From assembly GCF_000375585.1 (NCBI RefSeq), contig NZ_AQWP01000001.1, positions 496,001-560,000 of the forward strand: 64,000 bases of DNA, read 5' to 3'. A program made the translations under genes and the position numbers. Below are positions 9,163-17,486 of this stretch, in pieces; position 1 is the stretch's first letter; each line of letters starts with the position of its first letter. The notes under the pieces were generated by a model. That model did no database searches. It saw only the letters and a list, made by a program, of their open reading frames with translations, and was not told where the DNA came from. Origin of the DNA: Sinorhizobium meliloti 4H41. GTDB taxonomy: Bacteria; Pseudomonadota; Alphaproteobacteria; Rhizobiales; Rhizobiaceae.

Positions 9163-10263
9163 ATGAAATTCCGCGTCTCCGACGGGGCACGATTTTTTCT
9201 GCTCGGACAGCGCAAGACGATTTTCGTCGAAGCGTCGCAGCAGATTTTTGAGGTTGACGACCTTACCGCGTATCTCACCTGCCTTCTCGCCGAACCCATG
9301 TCGCAGCGCCGGCTGGAGGCCGATCTCGTGGCACGCGGCGCCGGCCGGGCCGAAGCGCGCAAATCGGTGCGGGATTATCTTCTTTATATGTCCCGCGAGG
9401 GTCTGCTGGAGATTGCCTTCGACGCCGAGGACGGGGCGCCGATACACACGCATGTGCTGGATTTGCATGGAGCCGCCGTCTCGATAGCATATCACGATAG
9501 AGGCCTCCTCGATCTCATCCTGCCCGTATTCGATCATCAGGCGTCAGAGGGCCTGAAGCCGTCGGTCTCCTATGCGGTGGCGAAGTTCGGCAAGCGCGTG
9601 TGCGTCAGCCGCAACCGTTCCCCCGGCATGATCGTCGCGGTCAACGAAGCGGTGCCGGCGCTGAAAGCGTTGCTGACGGAGGATGTGCTTGCAAGCCTCG
9701 GTACCAAGGTCGCGCTTCATGCCGCGCTCCTGGTGAAGAACGGGAAGGGGCTTCTGATTTGCGGCGCGCCGGGCGCGGGCAAGTCGACACTCGCGCTCGC
9801 GCTCCTCGAAGCAGGCTTTGCCTGCGGCGGCGACGATATCGCGCTGATGACGCCGGACGGTCTGCTGCGGGGCGTTCCCTTCGCCCCTGCTCTGAAGCGC
9901 GGCTCATGGGGTCTCCTCGAAAGCATGCGCGGCACGATCGAAGCGGCGCCGGTTCATCGCCGCCTCGACAATCGATATGTCCGCTACCTGGCGTCGATCC
10001 CCTTTGCGTCCGACGATGCAGTGCCGCTTGGCACCATCGTGCTGCTGCGCCGGCGCAAAGGCCGGACGGAGCTTGCCGCGGTCGAACCGGCGCGGGTTTT
10101 GTCGGAACTCTTTCTCGGCGCCTTTACGCCGACACGGCGCCTCGATCTGTCGCAGTTCGACGCCCTGCTGAACGCCATTCGCGGCGCCAGTGCCGTCGAG
10201 CTTTCCTATATGCGGCTGGACGAGGCCGTAGAAATGCTGAGCAGGCACCATGACGGGACGTAG
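9163..10263 (+). CDS. PqqD-like domain fused to HPr-kinase-like P-loop protein
   Basis: The 366-residue protein begins (about 1-90) with FRVSDGARFFLLGQRKTIFVEASQQIFEVDDLTAYLTCLL and a helical follow-up, which resemble the winged-helix PqqD/RRE fold that binds peptide leaders. From about residue 190 a P-loop appears (LICGAPGAGKSTLALALLEAGFACGGDDIAL), with Walker A and the Asp-Asp of HPr kinase-like proteins; IVLLRRRKG and the C-terminal helices follow. The start at 9163 has GAGGGGG a few bases upstream. It overlaps the next gene by 14 nt. HprK-like proteins of this type occur beside nucleotidyltransferases and short peptides, and the substrate is unknown. It is unlikely to be the sugar-transport HPr kinase, which in rhizobia lies elsewhere with a PTS gene. 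Confidence 0.7.
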   Translation: MKFRVSDGARFFLLGQRKTIFVEASQQIFEVDDLTAYLTCLLAEPMSQRRLEADLVARGAGRAEARKSVRDYLLYMSREGLLEIAFDAEDGAPIHTHVLDLHGAAVSIAYHDRGLLDLILPVFDHQASEGLKPSVSYAVAKFGKRVCVSRNRSPGMIVAVNEAVPALKALLTEDVLASLGTKVALHAALLVKNGKGLLICGAPGAGKSTLALALLEAGFACGGDDIALMTPDGLLRGVPFAPALKRGSWGLLESMRGTIEAAPVHRRLDNRYVRYLASIPFASDDAVPLGTIVLLRRRKGRTELAAVEPARVLSELFLGAFTPTRRLDLSQFDALLNAIRGASAVELSYMRLDEAVEMLSRHHDGT

Positions 10264-11332
10264 CTACCGAAACCTTCTCGCGCTCACATCCTGCCTCAAC
10301 GGCAACCCTCCGGCTGACGTGGACTGGGAGCACGTCATCGCGCTTGCGAATGATAGCCTAACGGTATCCTCGCTCGCTCTCGCGGCGAGGAAATATGCGG
10401 TTGACGTGCCCGAGGATGTCCGTCGCTACCTCTCTCTGATTTACGACAGGAACGCGGAGCGCAACAGGAGACTGTTGGCGCAACTGACCGAGGCGGTCCA
10501 ATGCCTCGCCCGCATCGGCGTGGAGCCGGTCCTCATGAAGGGTGCGGCAATCCTGGTTGCACAGAAGCCGGACGAGATCGGCGCGCGGATGCTGACCGAC
10601 CTCGACATTCTCGTCCGCCCCGCCGACATGGCTTCATCGATTGCAGCACTGCAGGACATCGGTTACGAGATCCGCCTTGCCGCCGGCAGCGGCTCATGGC
10701 CGGGAAACCCCAAATTCCATCTGCCCGCAGTCCTGGAGCGGCCGACGGATGCAGGGAGCATCGATCTTCAATGCCGGCCTAAAGGGCCGGCCTCCTTCAG
10801 CGACATCGAATGGCTGTATGGGCACAGCCGCAGGATCGCCCTCGATGGGGGAGACGTTCGCATTCCGTCGCCCTTTGCCCAGATCGTCTTCCTGATCTTG
10901 CATGATCAGTTCCAGGATGGCGACTACTGGCGCGGCCTGATCGATCTACGGCACCTTCTCGATCTGTCGAAGCTCGCAACCTCGGACAGCGTCGACTGGG
11001 CGCAGCTGATGTCGCTTTTCGCCAGGGGGTACGAAAGACATGCGGTCGAGACGCAGATTCTGACAGCCGACATGCTGTTCGGGATAGGTGGGGCGTCCGG
11101 TTTGTCCGCCGGGAAGCTGCCGCGGCTTCAATTGCAACGCAGACGCGTCCAGCTTGGAAGGGATTATCTCTTCGTCCCCTTCACCGTTTTCACGCTCCTG
11201 ACCGAGATCGCCCACTACCCGTCCTGGGACCGGTACGGCGGTGAGTCATACCCGTCGCGGCGCCAGGAGGCCGAGCGGAAAATCCGCGAGCTCCGACGTA
11301 TCTTTCGGTCGAGACCGCCGGGAAAGATCTAG
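10250..11332 (+). CDS. Nucleotidyltransferase family protein
   Basis: The 360-residue protein contains GVEPVLMKGAAILVAQKP and, about 20 residues later, MLTDLDILVRPADM. That is the Lys-Gly and Asp-X-Asp arrangement of the NTP_transf_5 family (polymerase-beta-like nucleotidyltransferases). The later HDQFQDGDYWRGLIDLRHLLDLSKL is also typical. The family is thought to transfer a nucleotide onto an acceptor, but the acceptor is unknown. It overlaps the HprK-like gene by 14 bases, so the two are translationally coupled and probably act together. No membrane segment or signal is evident. The basic C-terminus (RRQEAERKIRELRRIFRSR) is unusual. Confidence 0.75.
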   Translation: MTGRSYRNLLALTSCLNGNPPADVDWEHVIALANDSLTVSSLALAARKYAVDVPEDVRRYLSLIYDRNAERNRRLLAQLTEAVQCLARIGVEPVLMKGAAILVAQKPDEIGARMLTDLDILVRPADMASSIAALQDIGYEIRLAAGSGSWPGNPKFHLPAVLERPTDAGSIDLQCRPKGPASFSDIEWLYGHSRRIALDGGDVRIPSPFAQIVFLILHDQFQDGDYWRGLIDLRHLLDLSKLATSDSVDWAQLMSLFARGYERHAVETQILTADMLFGIGGASGLSAGKLPRLQLQRRRVQLGRDYLFVPFTVFTLLTEIAHYPSWDRYGGESYPSRRQEAERKIRELRRIFRSRPPGKI

Positions 11333-11400
11333 AGTAGATATTGATGACTGAAGGGTGCCGATTTCCTGTAACGTTATTGAGTGTATACCAAAATAAATGT

Positions 11401-11427
11401 TTGTAGCTATTTATGGCTAATTATAAT
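11401..11427 (+). promoter_or_regulatory. Candidate promoter before the Gly-rich peptide gene
   Basis: The AT-rich stretch has TTTGTA (11400-11405) and a perfect TATAAT (11422-11427) spaced 16 bases, within a 200-base gap that is far less GC-rich than its surroundings. A strong AGGGGGAGG ribosome site follows near 11523. Confidence 0.35.
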
Positions 11428-11536
11428 TGATTATATAGTATTCTATATGGCGGAAAGCACCCAAATGTAACACTATTTTCCAGCGCAATTTTACTGTAAA
11501 TTCGGCGAAATAGTCAACGCACAGGGGGAGGCGTCC

Positions 11537-11851
11537 ATGAGTTCCGAAATGCCAAACGGACTGCCGTCGCGCAGCGACGAAGACCGGCGTGAATTTCTGA
11601 AGAATTGTGGGCGCTTCGCGGTGGTGACGCCCCCCGCCGTCACCATGCTGCTTTCGACCAGCCTTACATCGAATGCAATTGCCAAGTCGGGTGGTGGCGG
11701 CGGCGGTGGCGGCCCGAAGGGCAACAATGGCTACGGCAACGGTCCGGACGGAACAAATCCCGGTAGCGCGCATGGCGGCGGCGTGTCGCAGGGCGGCCCG
11801 GGAGCCGGGCAGTCGCAGGGCGGTTCGAAGTCAGGCGGGGTCTTGCGGTAA
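11537..11851 (+). CDS. Gly-rich small protein with Tat-like leader
   Basis: This 104-residue protein has three parts. The leader (1-24) contains DRREFLKNCGRF, resembling the twin-arginine RRxFLK signature. A moderately hydrophobic stretch with an unusual Pro pair follows (FAVVTPPAVTMLLSTSLTSNAIA). The tail from about residue 50 consists almost wholly of Gly, Ser, Asn, Gln and Pro, starting with eight Gly in a row. Cleavage after SNAIA is likely. It could be an exported Gly-rich protein or the precursor of a modified peptide handled by the PqqD/HprK-like protein encoded upstream. I recall similar short ORFs beside such kinases in rhizobia, but no function. Confidence 0.65.
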   Translation: MSSEMPNGLPSRSDEDRREFLKNCGRFAVVTPPAVTMLLSTSLTSNAIAKSGGGGGGGGPKGNNGYGNGPDGTNPGSAHGGGVSQGGPGAGQSQGGSKSGGVLR

Positions 11852-12015
11852 TCGCTCGCCAATGCGGGTCGTGGGCCGGAGCAAGCCGGATCACGCCAAT
11901 GAAGGTGATTTGTTAACCAATTTCTTACAAAATTCTTGACGCCGATGATCACGGGCCGGCTGGCCCGTCGATCCGGCGCAGGTGCGGCATTCGTCTTCCT
12001 GAGGAGCTGGGTAGG

Positions 12016-12111
12016 ATGTACGAAATGACGGAACACATGATGAAAGTGCTGATGAGCATCATCGCCGCACTGTCGCTCGGGTCCCTGGTGTTCCTGATGG
12101 CGATCGTCTAG
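12016..12111 (+). CDS. 31-residue single-pass membrane peptide
   Basis: MYEMTEHMMKVLMSIIAALSLGSLVFLMAIV: a short charged front, then about 20 hydrophobic residues to the end. A GAGGAG ribosome site lies about ten bases upstream of the ATG. It is on the same strand as the Gly-rich gene, 164 bases downstream. Such peptides are easily missed by annotation; translation is not proven, and chance cannot be excluded. Confidence 0.4.
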   Translation: MYEMTEHMMKVLMSIIAALSLGSLVFLMAIV

Positions 12112-12134
12112 ATCCCGATGACTGTGCGGCTCTC

Positions 12135-12524
12135 CTAGGGATAAAGATAGAGCTGGTCCCAGTTCTCCCGCGGCACACGTTCTCCGATCTTGTATTCGAA
12201 GGACAGCACCTCAAGGTGCTCGGAATCCGTTTTGCACCTGAATGCCAGTTTGTACCAGTCGCCCTTGCTTCGGAATACCGCGCCCGTCGCCTTCATCCTG
12301 TCGCCTTTCATGACGGGATCGGCGAAGGTATAGGCGATGACCTTGTCCGGTTTGAACCGGTTCTTGTCGGCGCCGATCCGCTCCATCGCTTCCGTATCGC
12401 AACGCTGCTCCAGCCGCGTCTGGGGATCGAGCTTCTCGAATTGCCGGACGAGGGACCGGTCCATCGCTTGCGTTGGGCATGCCGCCAATGTGGCGAGGGC
12501 GAGGGCGCATGCGCGTGATTTCAT
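12135..12524 (-). CDS. DUF930 domain protein, exported
   Basis: The 129-residue protein has an N-terminal signal (MKSRACALALATLAACPTQA). LAAC could also serve as a lipobox, making it a lipoprotein. The mature part, with FEKLDPQTRLEQRCDTEAMERI, KPDKVIAYTFADPVMKGD and WYKLAFRCKTDSEHLEVLSFEYKIG, matches the DUF930 family of rhizobial periplasmic proteins, whose two Cys probably form a disulfide. Function is unknown. The upstream extension to 12569 adds an Arg-rich start unlike a secretion signal, so the inner ATG is preferred. Confidence 0.8.
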   Translation of the reverse strand: MKSRACALALATLAACPTQAMDRSLVRQFEKLDPQTRLEQRCDTEAMERIGADKNRFKPDKVIAYTFADPVMKGDRMKATGAVFRSKGDWYKLAFRCKTDSEHLEVLSFEYKIGERVPRENWDQLYLYP

Positions 12525-12671
12525 TCTCCGTACCGCTCCAGATCTACAGCGCGGTGCATTCCGACTCATCGGCCTGCTTCGCGGGGTGGGGGAGTTATCA
12601 GCATTCAGTTAAACTATGTGGCCATTCCAAGGCCGCTGCCCAAGACCACTGCGTGCCGCGGCATGTAGACG

Positions 12672-13133
12672 CTACACCGCCGAGACGTCGATCCATTTCG
12701 CACCGGTCAGCTCGGCCATCCGCTCCGGGCTGATATGGACGGCGGCGTTGGTCGCACCAGCTGCGGGCACGACCACGTCGAAAGCCTTGAGAGACTCGTC
12801 ACAATAGATGCTGTGGGGCTTGGGGAGCCCGAAGGGGCAGACCCCGCCGACCGGATGGCCCGTTTCCGCCTCGACCTCGTCGAAGCCGAGCATGCGCGCC
12901 TTGGTTCCAAACCGCGCCTTGTATTTCTTGTTGTCGAGGCGCGCATCGCCGCGCGTGACGATCAGGATGATTTCGTCGCCGACCCGGAGCGCGAGCGTCT
13001 TGGCTATCTGCGCCGGTTCGACGCCATGGCCTTCTGCCGCGAGCGCCACGGTGGCGGTGCTCTGCTCCAGCTCGATGACGTCGATGTCCGGTGCGTGCCG
13101 GGAAAAGAACTGTTTGACGGAAGCGAGGCTCAT
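12672..13133 (-). CDS. YbaK/EbsC family aminoacyl-tRNA deacylase
   Basis: The 153-residue protein is a YbaK-like editing domain. IAKTLALRVGDEIILIVTRGDARLDNKKYKARFG contains the conserved lysine region, and GHPVGGVCPFGLP the GxxPFG signature. GATNAAVHISPERMAELTGAKWIDVSAV closes the domain. These enzymes hydrolyse mischarged tRNAs (often Cys- or Ala-tRNA-Pro). The cognate tRNA cannot be told from sequence. It is a stand-alone gene on minus, 78 bases from the next minus-strand ORF. Confidence 0.9.
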   Translation of the reverse strand: MSLASVKQFFSRHAPDIDVIELEQSTATVALAAEGHGVEPAQIAKTLALRVGDEIILIVTRGDARLDNKKYKARFGTKARMLGFDEVEAETGHPVGGVCPFGLPKPHSIYCDESLKAFDVVVPAAGATNAAVHISPERMAELTGAKWIDVSAV

Positions 13134-13211
13134 TTCGGCAATCTGTAGTTTGGATCAAATTTGCGTCGACGCGGCACAGGGCTAAAAACCGCCGTTCAGG
13201 CGCGGCACAAT

Positions 13212-13400
13212 TCAGTCGTCGTTCGAAGCATCGAGATCTTCGGGACGCATCCCTTCCTGCTGCGACGGCAGGTAGCCGTTGCTGGCGAACCAGGTTTCGA
13301 GGATGGTGGAGATCGCCTGCTCGCGCGTCAGGGTACCGGGGTGGTCCGCGATGTAGGACTTGAGCGCGTCCTCGATCTTTTCCGCGTAGAGTTCGGTCAT
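13212..13400 (-). CDS. Small conserved hypothetical protein (62 aa)
   Basis: An acidic, soluble 62-residue protein (MTELYAEKIEDALKSYIADHPGTLTREQAISTILETWFASNGYLPS) with a helical front. GGAGGCG lies just ahead of the start. No family or motif is recognised. The helix spacing resembles small regulatory or adaptor proteins, but that is a guess. It lies between the YbaK gene and the GlsB-like membrane protein on the same strand. Confidence 0.6.
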   Translation of the reverse strand: MTELYAEKIEDALKSYIADHPGTLTREQAISTILETWFASNGYLPSQQEGMRPEDLDASNDD

Positions 13401-13470
13401 TTTCGCCTCCGCTCGTTGGCTTGCGATGGCCGGTCCGCGTTTGGCGCGGACCGTATGGGGGTAACGCGGA

Positions 13471-13725
13471 TCAGGCCTGTTTGACGACGCGAATCAGCAC
13501 CAAAAGGATCACGGCCCCGATCGTCGAGTGAATAATGGCAGAAAAGATGCCGGTGCCGATGCTGATCCCGATGGCCGGGAAGAGAAGGCCGGCGATGAAG
13601 GCGCCGACGATGCCGATCACGATATTCCCGAGCAGACCGAAGCCGCCTCCGCTGACGATCAAACCGGCAAGCCAGCCTGCAACCGCGCCGACGATCAGGA
13701 ATACCAGAATGCTTTCAATGCCCAT
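13471..13725 (-). CDS. GlsB/YeaQ/YmgE-type stress-response membrane protein
   Basis: The 84-residue protein is almost entirely hydrophobic with three membrane helices and the Gly-rich signature GAVAGWLAGLIVSGGGFGLLGNIVIGIVGAFIAG of the transglycosylase-associated (YeaQ) family. Members are inner-membrane proteins induced by stress or stationary phase; molecular function is uncertain. An AGAGGG ribosome site precedes the ATG. It appears monocistronic. Confidence 0.88.
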   Translation of the reverse strand: MGIESILVFLIVGAVAGWLAGLIVSGGGFGLLGNIVIGIVGAFIAGLLFPAIGISIGTGIFSAIIHSTIGAVILLVLIRVVKQA

Positions 13726-13879
13726 GAATCACCCTCTCGTTGTATCTGAGGAGAGGATAAACCATGTTTTCGAATGCGATAGAAGTCGCGCGTCGTATTT
13801 TTGACGGCGGGGAATGCCTTCTTCGCCGCCGCCGCGACTTTCTCCCCTTCTGGCAGGAAGAAGTCGCTGCCGGCGCGGT

Positions 13880-15172
13880 TCAGACGATGCCGCCGCCGCC
13901 GCCGGCGACTGCAGGACGCTCGGCTGCCACCCTGGCGCGGTAGCCGCTTGCCCGGTAGGCGGAAACCGGCGCAATGGCGCCGCCATTTTCCAGACGGGCC
14001 ATGGCGAGGATGGGCTCGACGTCGGTCCGGAAGGCAGTCTTCAGTGTTTCTGATGCCATCAGCGCATCGTTCTCCTCCTGATAGCCTGCAAGTGCGTTAC
14101 GATCGACGATCAGCGCCTGGGCATAGGCACGGCCGACCTCCATGGCGCTCGTCATCAGGCTTTCGATCGGATCCGTCACGTTATGGCTCTGGTCGAGCAT
14201 ATGGGCCGGATCGAAACCGTCCGCGGCGCGTGTCTCCGCATCGACGAGCTCGTTGAAAACGAGGAACAGGCGGTAGGGGTCGATCGATCCGGTGTCGAGA
14301 TCGTCGTCGCCGTATTTCGAATCGTTGAAATGGAAGCCCCCGAGCTTCTTGAACTGGATCAGCCGGGCGACGATCATCTCGATGTTGACGTTCGGTGCGT
14401 GGTGCCCGAGGTCGACGAGGCAGAAGGCCTTGGGCCCGAGCTCCTGTGCGATCAGGTAGTTCGTGCCCCAATCCTGCACGACGGTCGAATAGAAGGCCGG
14501 TTCGAACATCTTGTGCTCGGTGAAGATGCGCCAATCATCCGGAAGCGCCGCGTAAACCGTCTTCATCGAGTCGAGATAGCGTTCGAACGCCCGGGTGAAA
14601 TTGCTCTGGCCGGGGAAGTTGGAGCCGTCGCCGATCCAGACGGTCAGTGCCTTGGAGTCGAGCGCCTTGCCGATCTCGACGCATTCGAGATTATGCTCGA
14701 TCGCCTGGCGTCGTGTCGCGGGATCGGTGTGGGAGAGGGAGCCGAACTTGTAGGAATGCGCCTGGCCGGGCGCGTCCGAGAAGGTGTTCGAGTTCATCGC
14801 GTCGAAGCTCAAGCCGAGCGCCGTGCCCTTCTCCTTCAAGGCCCCAAGATCGGAGACCTTGTCCCAGGGGATATGGAGCGACACGGCCGGCGTCGCCCGC
14901 GTCAATTGCTGGATGACGGCGCAGTCTTCAAGCTTGTCGAAGATATTGCGCGGCTCGCCGGGGCCCGGGAAGCGGGCAAAGCGCGTCCCGCCGGTGCCGA
15001 CGCCCCAGGAGGGGACGGCAACGCCGTAGGCCGCGACCTTGGCCTTCACCACATCGATATCGATGCCGCGGCGGGCGAGCCGCTCGCCCAGGCTTTCGTA
15101 GTCGCGCGTGAGAGCGTCCCGGCGGCCTGCATTCTCTAAATCGAGGACGGATGGGCTGATCATCAGGGTCAT
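13880..15172 (-). CDS. rhaI: L-rhamnose isomerase (rhizobial type)
   Basis: RhaI converts L-rhamnose to L-rhamnulose. The 430-residue protein has a TIM-barrel of the xylose isomerase-like superfamily. Metal-site elements are visible in DWRIFTEHKMFEPAFYSTV, CLVDLGHHAPNVNIEMIV and GGFHFNDSKYGDDDLDTGS. The ATG at 15172 (MTLMISPSVLDLEN) lies 13 bases after the rhaD stop and is preceded by GGGAGGC. The upstream extension would overlap rhaD and is not supported. It forms the rhaDI operon, divergent from the transporter genes. The C-terminus ends in AGGGGGIV. Confidence 0.93.
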   Translation of the reverse strand: MTLMISPSVLDLENAGRRDALTRDYESLGERLARRGIDIDVVKAKVAAYGVAVPSWGVGTGGTRFARFPGPGEPRNIFDKLEDCAVIQQLTRATPAVSLHIPWDKVSDLGALKEKGTALGLSFDAMNSNTFSDAPGQAHSYKFGSLSHTDPATRRQAIEHNLECVEIGKALDSKALTVWIGDGSNFPGQSNFTRAFERYLDSMKTVYAALPDDWRIFTEHKMFEPAFYSTVVQDWGTNYLIAQELGPKAFCLVDLGHHAPNVNIEMIVARLIQFKKLGGFHFNDSKYGDDDLDTGSIDPYRLFLVFNELVDAETRAADGFDPAHMLDQSHNVTDPIESLMTSAMEVGRAYAQALIVDRNALAGYQEENDALMASETLKTAFRTDVEPILAMARLENGGAIAPVSAYRASGYRARVAAERPAVAGGGGGIV

Positions 15173-15185
15173 CGGAGCCTCCCGG

Positions 15186-17285
15186 TCAGCGGGTGAAGGA
15201 CTGGGCATTGCCCGCGTCGACATTGACGATATTGCCGGTGGATTTCGCCGACATGTCGGAAGCCAGGAAGTAGATCGCCTCGGCGATATCTTCCGGGAAG
15301 ACGCTGAGCTTCAGCATCGAGCGTTCGCGGTAATGCGCCTCCAGCTCGTCGACGTCCATCTTGTAGGCAGCTGCGCGCTGCTCCTTCCATTCGCCGGTCC
15401 AGATCTTGGAGCCGCGCAGAACCGCGTCGGGATTGACCACGTTCACGCGGATCTGCGCCGACGCTCCCTCGAGCGCCAGGCAGCGGGCGAGATGGATCTC
15501 GGCCGCCTTGGCCGTGCAATAGGCCGACGCCCCGGGCGAGGCCGCAAGCCCGTTCTTGGAGGCGACGAAAACGACATTGCCGCCGGCCTTCTGGTTGCGG
15601 AAGATGCGGAAAGCCTCGCGCGAGACCAGGAAGTAGCCGGTCGTGAGAATGTCCATGTTCTTGTTCCAGAGCGCCAGCGTCGTGTCCTCCACCGCCGCCG
15701 AAGTGGCGAGGCCGGCATTGGAAACGAGAATATCGAGGCCGCCGAAGGCGAGGAGCGCGTCGCCGAAGCCCGATTCGACGGCCGCCTCGCTCGTGACGTT
15801 CATGTTGACGGAGCGGACGAAGTCCTTGCCGTAGCGGGTGGAAAGCTCGGTCTGAGCCGCTTCGAGCGCCGTCTCGTCGATATCGGCAAGCACCACGCAG
15901 GCGCCCTCCTGCATCAGCCGGTTGGCCGTCGCCTTGCCGATGCCGCCGGCGCCTCCGGTGACGAGCGCGATGCGCCCGGCCAGGCTCTTCGGCTTCGGCA
16001 TGCGCTGCAGCTTGGCTTCTTCGAGCAGCCAGTATTCGATATCGAAAGCTTCCTGCTCCGGCAGCCCGACATAGGTCGACACGCCGGACGCGCCGCGCAT
16101 CACATTGATCGCATTGACGTAAAACTCGGCCGAGATGCGCGCCGTCGCCTTGTCCTTGGCGAAGGTGATCATGCCGACGCCGGGCACCAGATAGACGACC
16201 GCATTCGGATCGCGCATGGCCGGGCTGTCGGCGCGCTTGCAGCGCTCGTAATAGGCTGCGTAGTCGGCGCGATAGGTGGCGATCGCCTCGGGCAGGCCCG
16301 CAAGGGTTTTTCCGGCATCCGGCTGCGTCGGGTCGAAATCGACGACCAGCGGTCGGATCTTGGTGCGAAGAAAGTGGTCGGGGCAGCTTGTGCCAAGCGC
16401 CGCCAGCGGCTCGAGGCTGGTCGAGGTCACGAAATCGAGCACCGCCTGACTGTCGTCGAAATGACCGACCTTGCTTTCCCCCGCGCTGATGAGACCGCGG
16501 ATCACCGGCATCAGCTTCTTGGCGATCGCGGCGCGATCGGCGGCGGCGAGCACCGGTTTGGACTGACCGCCGAAGGCGGGACCCGTGTTCTCGGTCTCGA
16601 ACCAGGCGATGGCGCGGTTGATGATCTCGATCGTCGTCTCGTAGGCCTCCTTCGCCGTGTCGCCCCAGGTGAAGAGGCCGTGGCTTTCGAGCACGACGCC
16701 GCGCGCATCCGGGTTTTCCTGGCAGAACTTTTCAAGCCAGAGCCCGAGCTCGTAGCCGGGCCGTTTCCACGGCAGCCAGCCGATCTCGTCGCCGAAGATC
16801 CTGCTCGTCAGTTCCCTGCTGTTCTTCGAGGCGGCGATGGCGATGATCGCATCCGGATGCATGTGATCGACATGCGGCTTCGGAACATAGGCGTGCAGCG
16901 GCGTGTCGATCGAGGCGGCGCGGGGGTTGAGGTTGAAAGTGCAGTGCGGCAGGTAGCCGACCATCTCGTCTTCGAATTCGACGCCGCGATAAATGCCCTT
17001 CAGCGCGCGGAGCTTGTCCATGTAGAGGGTGGAGAAGCCGTCCATCTTGATCGTGCCGACGTCGCCGCCGGAGCCCTTGACCCAGAGGACCTCGACCATT
17101 TCGCCGGTCAGCGGGTCTTTTTCCATGACCTTGGCGGAGGTATTGCCGCCGCCGTAATTGGTGATCCGCTTGTCCGATCCGAGGAGGTTCGAGCGGTAGA
17201 GGAGCTTTTCCGGCTCGGTCATTCCTGCCGCCTTGCCCTCGTCCCAAAGATTGGCAAGGCGCGCGCCCTGGTGCTTGTCGAGCAT
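15186..17285 (-). CDS. rhaD: Bifunctional rhamnulose-1-phosphate aldolase / lactaldehyde dehydrogenase
   Basis: This 699-residue protein is a fusion. Residues 1 to about 420 form a class II aldolase domain (NYGGGNTSAKV, HPDAIIAIAASKNSREL, GVVLESHGLFTWGD with the metal-binding His). Residues from about 430 form a short-chain dehydrogenase with the nucleotide motif TGGAGGIGKATANRL and the catalytic Tyr-X3-Lys in SAYCTAKAA. It would cleave rhamnulose-1-P to DHAP and L-lactaldehyde, then oxidise the lactaldehyde to lactate. It is first in the minus-strand rhaDI operon; its start follows GGAGG near 17290. The longer frame to 17318 has no homology. Confidence 0.95.
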   Translation of the reverse strand: MLDKHQGARLANLWDEGKAAGMTEPEKLLYRSNLLGSDKRITNYGGGNTSAKVMEKDPLTGEMVEVLWVKGSGGDVGTIKMDGFSTLYMDKLRALKGIYRGVEFEDEMVGYLPHCTFNLNPRAASIDTPLHAYVPKPHVDHMHPDAIIAIAASKNSRELTSRIFGDEIGWLPWKRPGYELGLWLEKFCQENPDARGVVLESHGLFTWGDTAKEAYETTIEIINRAIAWFETENTGPAFGGQSKPVLAAADRAAIAKKLMPVIRGLISAGESKVGHFDDSQAVLDFVTSTSLEPLAALGTSCPDHFLRTKIRPLVVDFDPTQPDAGKTLAGLPEAIATYRADYAAYYERCKRADSPAMRDPNAVVYLVPGVGMITFAKDKATARISAEFYVNAINVMRGASGVSTYVGLPEQEAFDIEYWLLEEAKLQRMPKPKSLAGRIALVTGGAGGIGKATANRLMQEGACVVLADIDETALEAAQTELSTRYGKDFVRSVNMNVTSEAAVESGFGDALLAFGGLDILVSNAGLATSAAVEDTTLALWNKNMDILTTGYFLVSREAFRIFRNQKAGGNVVFVASKNGLAASPGASAYCTAKAAEIHLARCLALEGASAQIRVNVVNPDAVLRGSKIWTGEWKEQRAAAYKMDVDELEAHYRERSMLKLSVFPEDIAEAIYFLASDMSAKSTGNIVNVDAGNAQSFTR

Positions 17286-17370
17286 GTCGAACTCCTCCCG
17301 CTGATCTGGCTGCCGCAACGTGGAACCGCGGCCCTATGATTGGCACCAGATCACACGGTGATTACCCCGG

Positions 17371-17443
17371 TGTCAATCAAAAACGATCAAAAACTTTCAT
17401 GATGCGCCGCACAATGAAAAAACATGATTGATTGTGATTGACA
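17371..17443. promoter_or_regulatory. Inverted repeat between rhaD and rhaR, likely RhaR operator
   Basis: The left arm TGTCAATCAAAAACGATCA (17371-17389) and the right arm TGATTGATTGTGATTGACA (17425-17443) are reverse complements at 16 of 19 positions, in the 200-base gap between the divergent rhaDI and rhaRSTPQUK operons. DeoR-type repressors bind such repeats, so it can control both directions. Confidence 0.6.
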
Positions 17444-17486
17444 ATGCTCGGAAGGGATGGAAGCATGCGGAGCATCGGAGGAGCGC

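Noticed and set aside
8644-9537. 297-codon minus-strand ORF antisense to the gap and the HprK-like gene
   Set aside because: No recognisable protein, Arg/Pro-rich composition typical of a GC-rich shadow frame, and overlap with a better-supported gene.
15108-17339. 743-codon plus-strand ORF opposite rhaD
   Set aside because: Antisense shadow of a confidently assigned gene; composition is Arg/Gly/Asp-rich with no domain.
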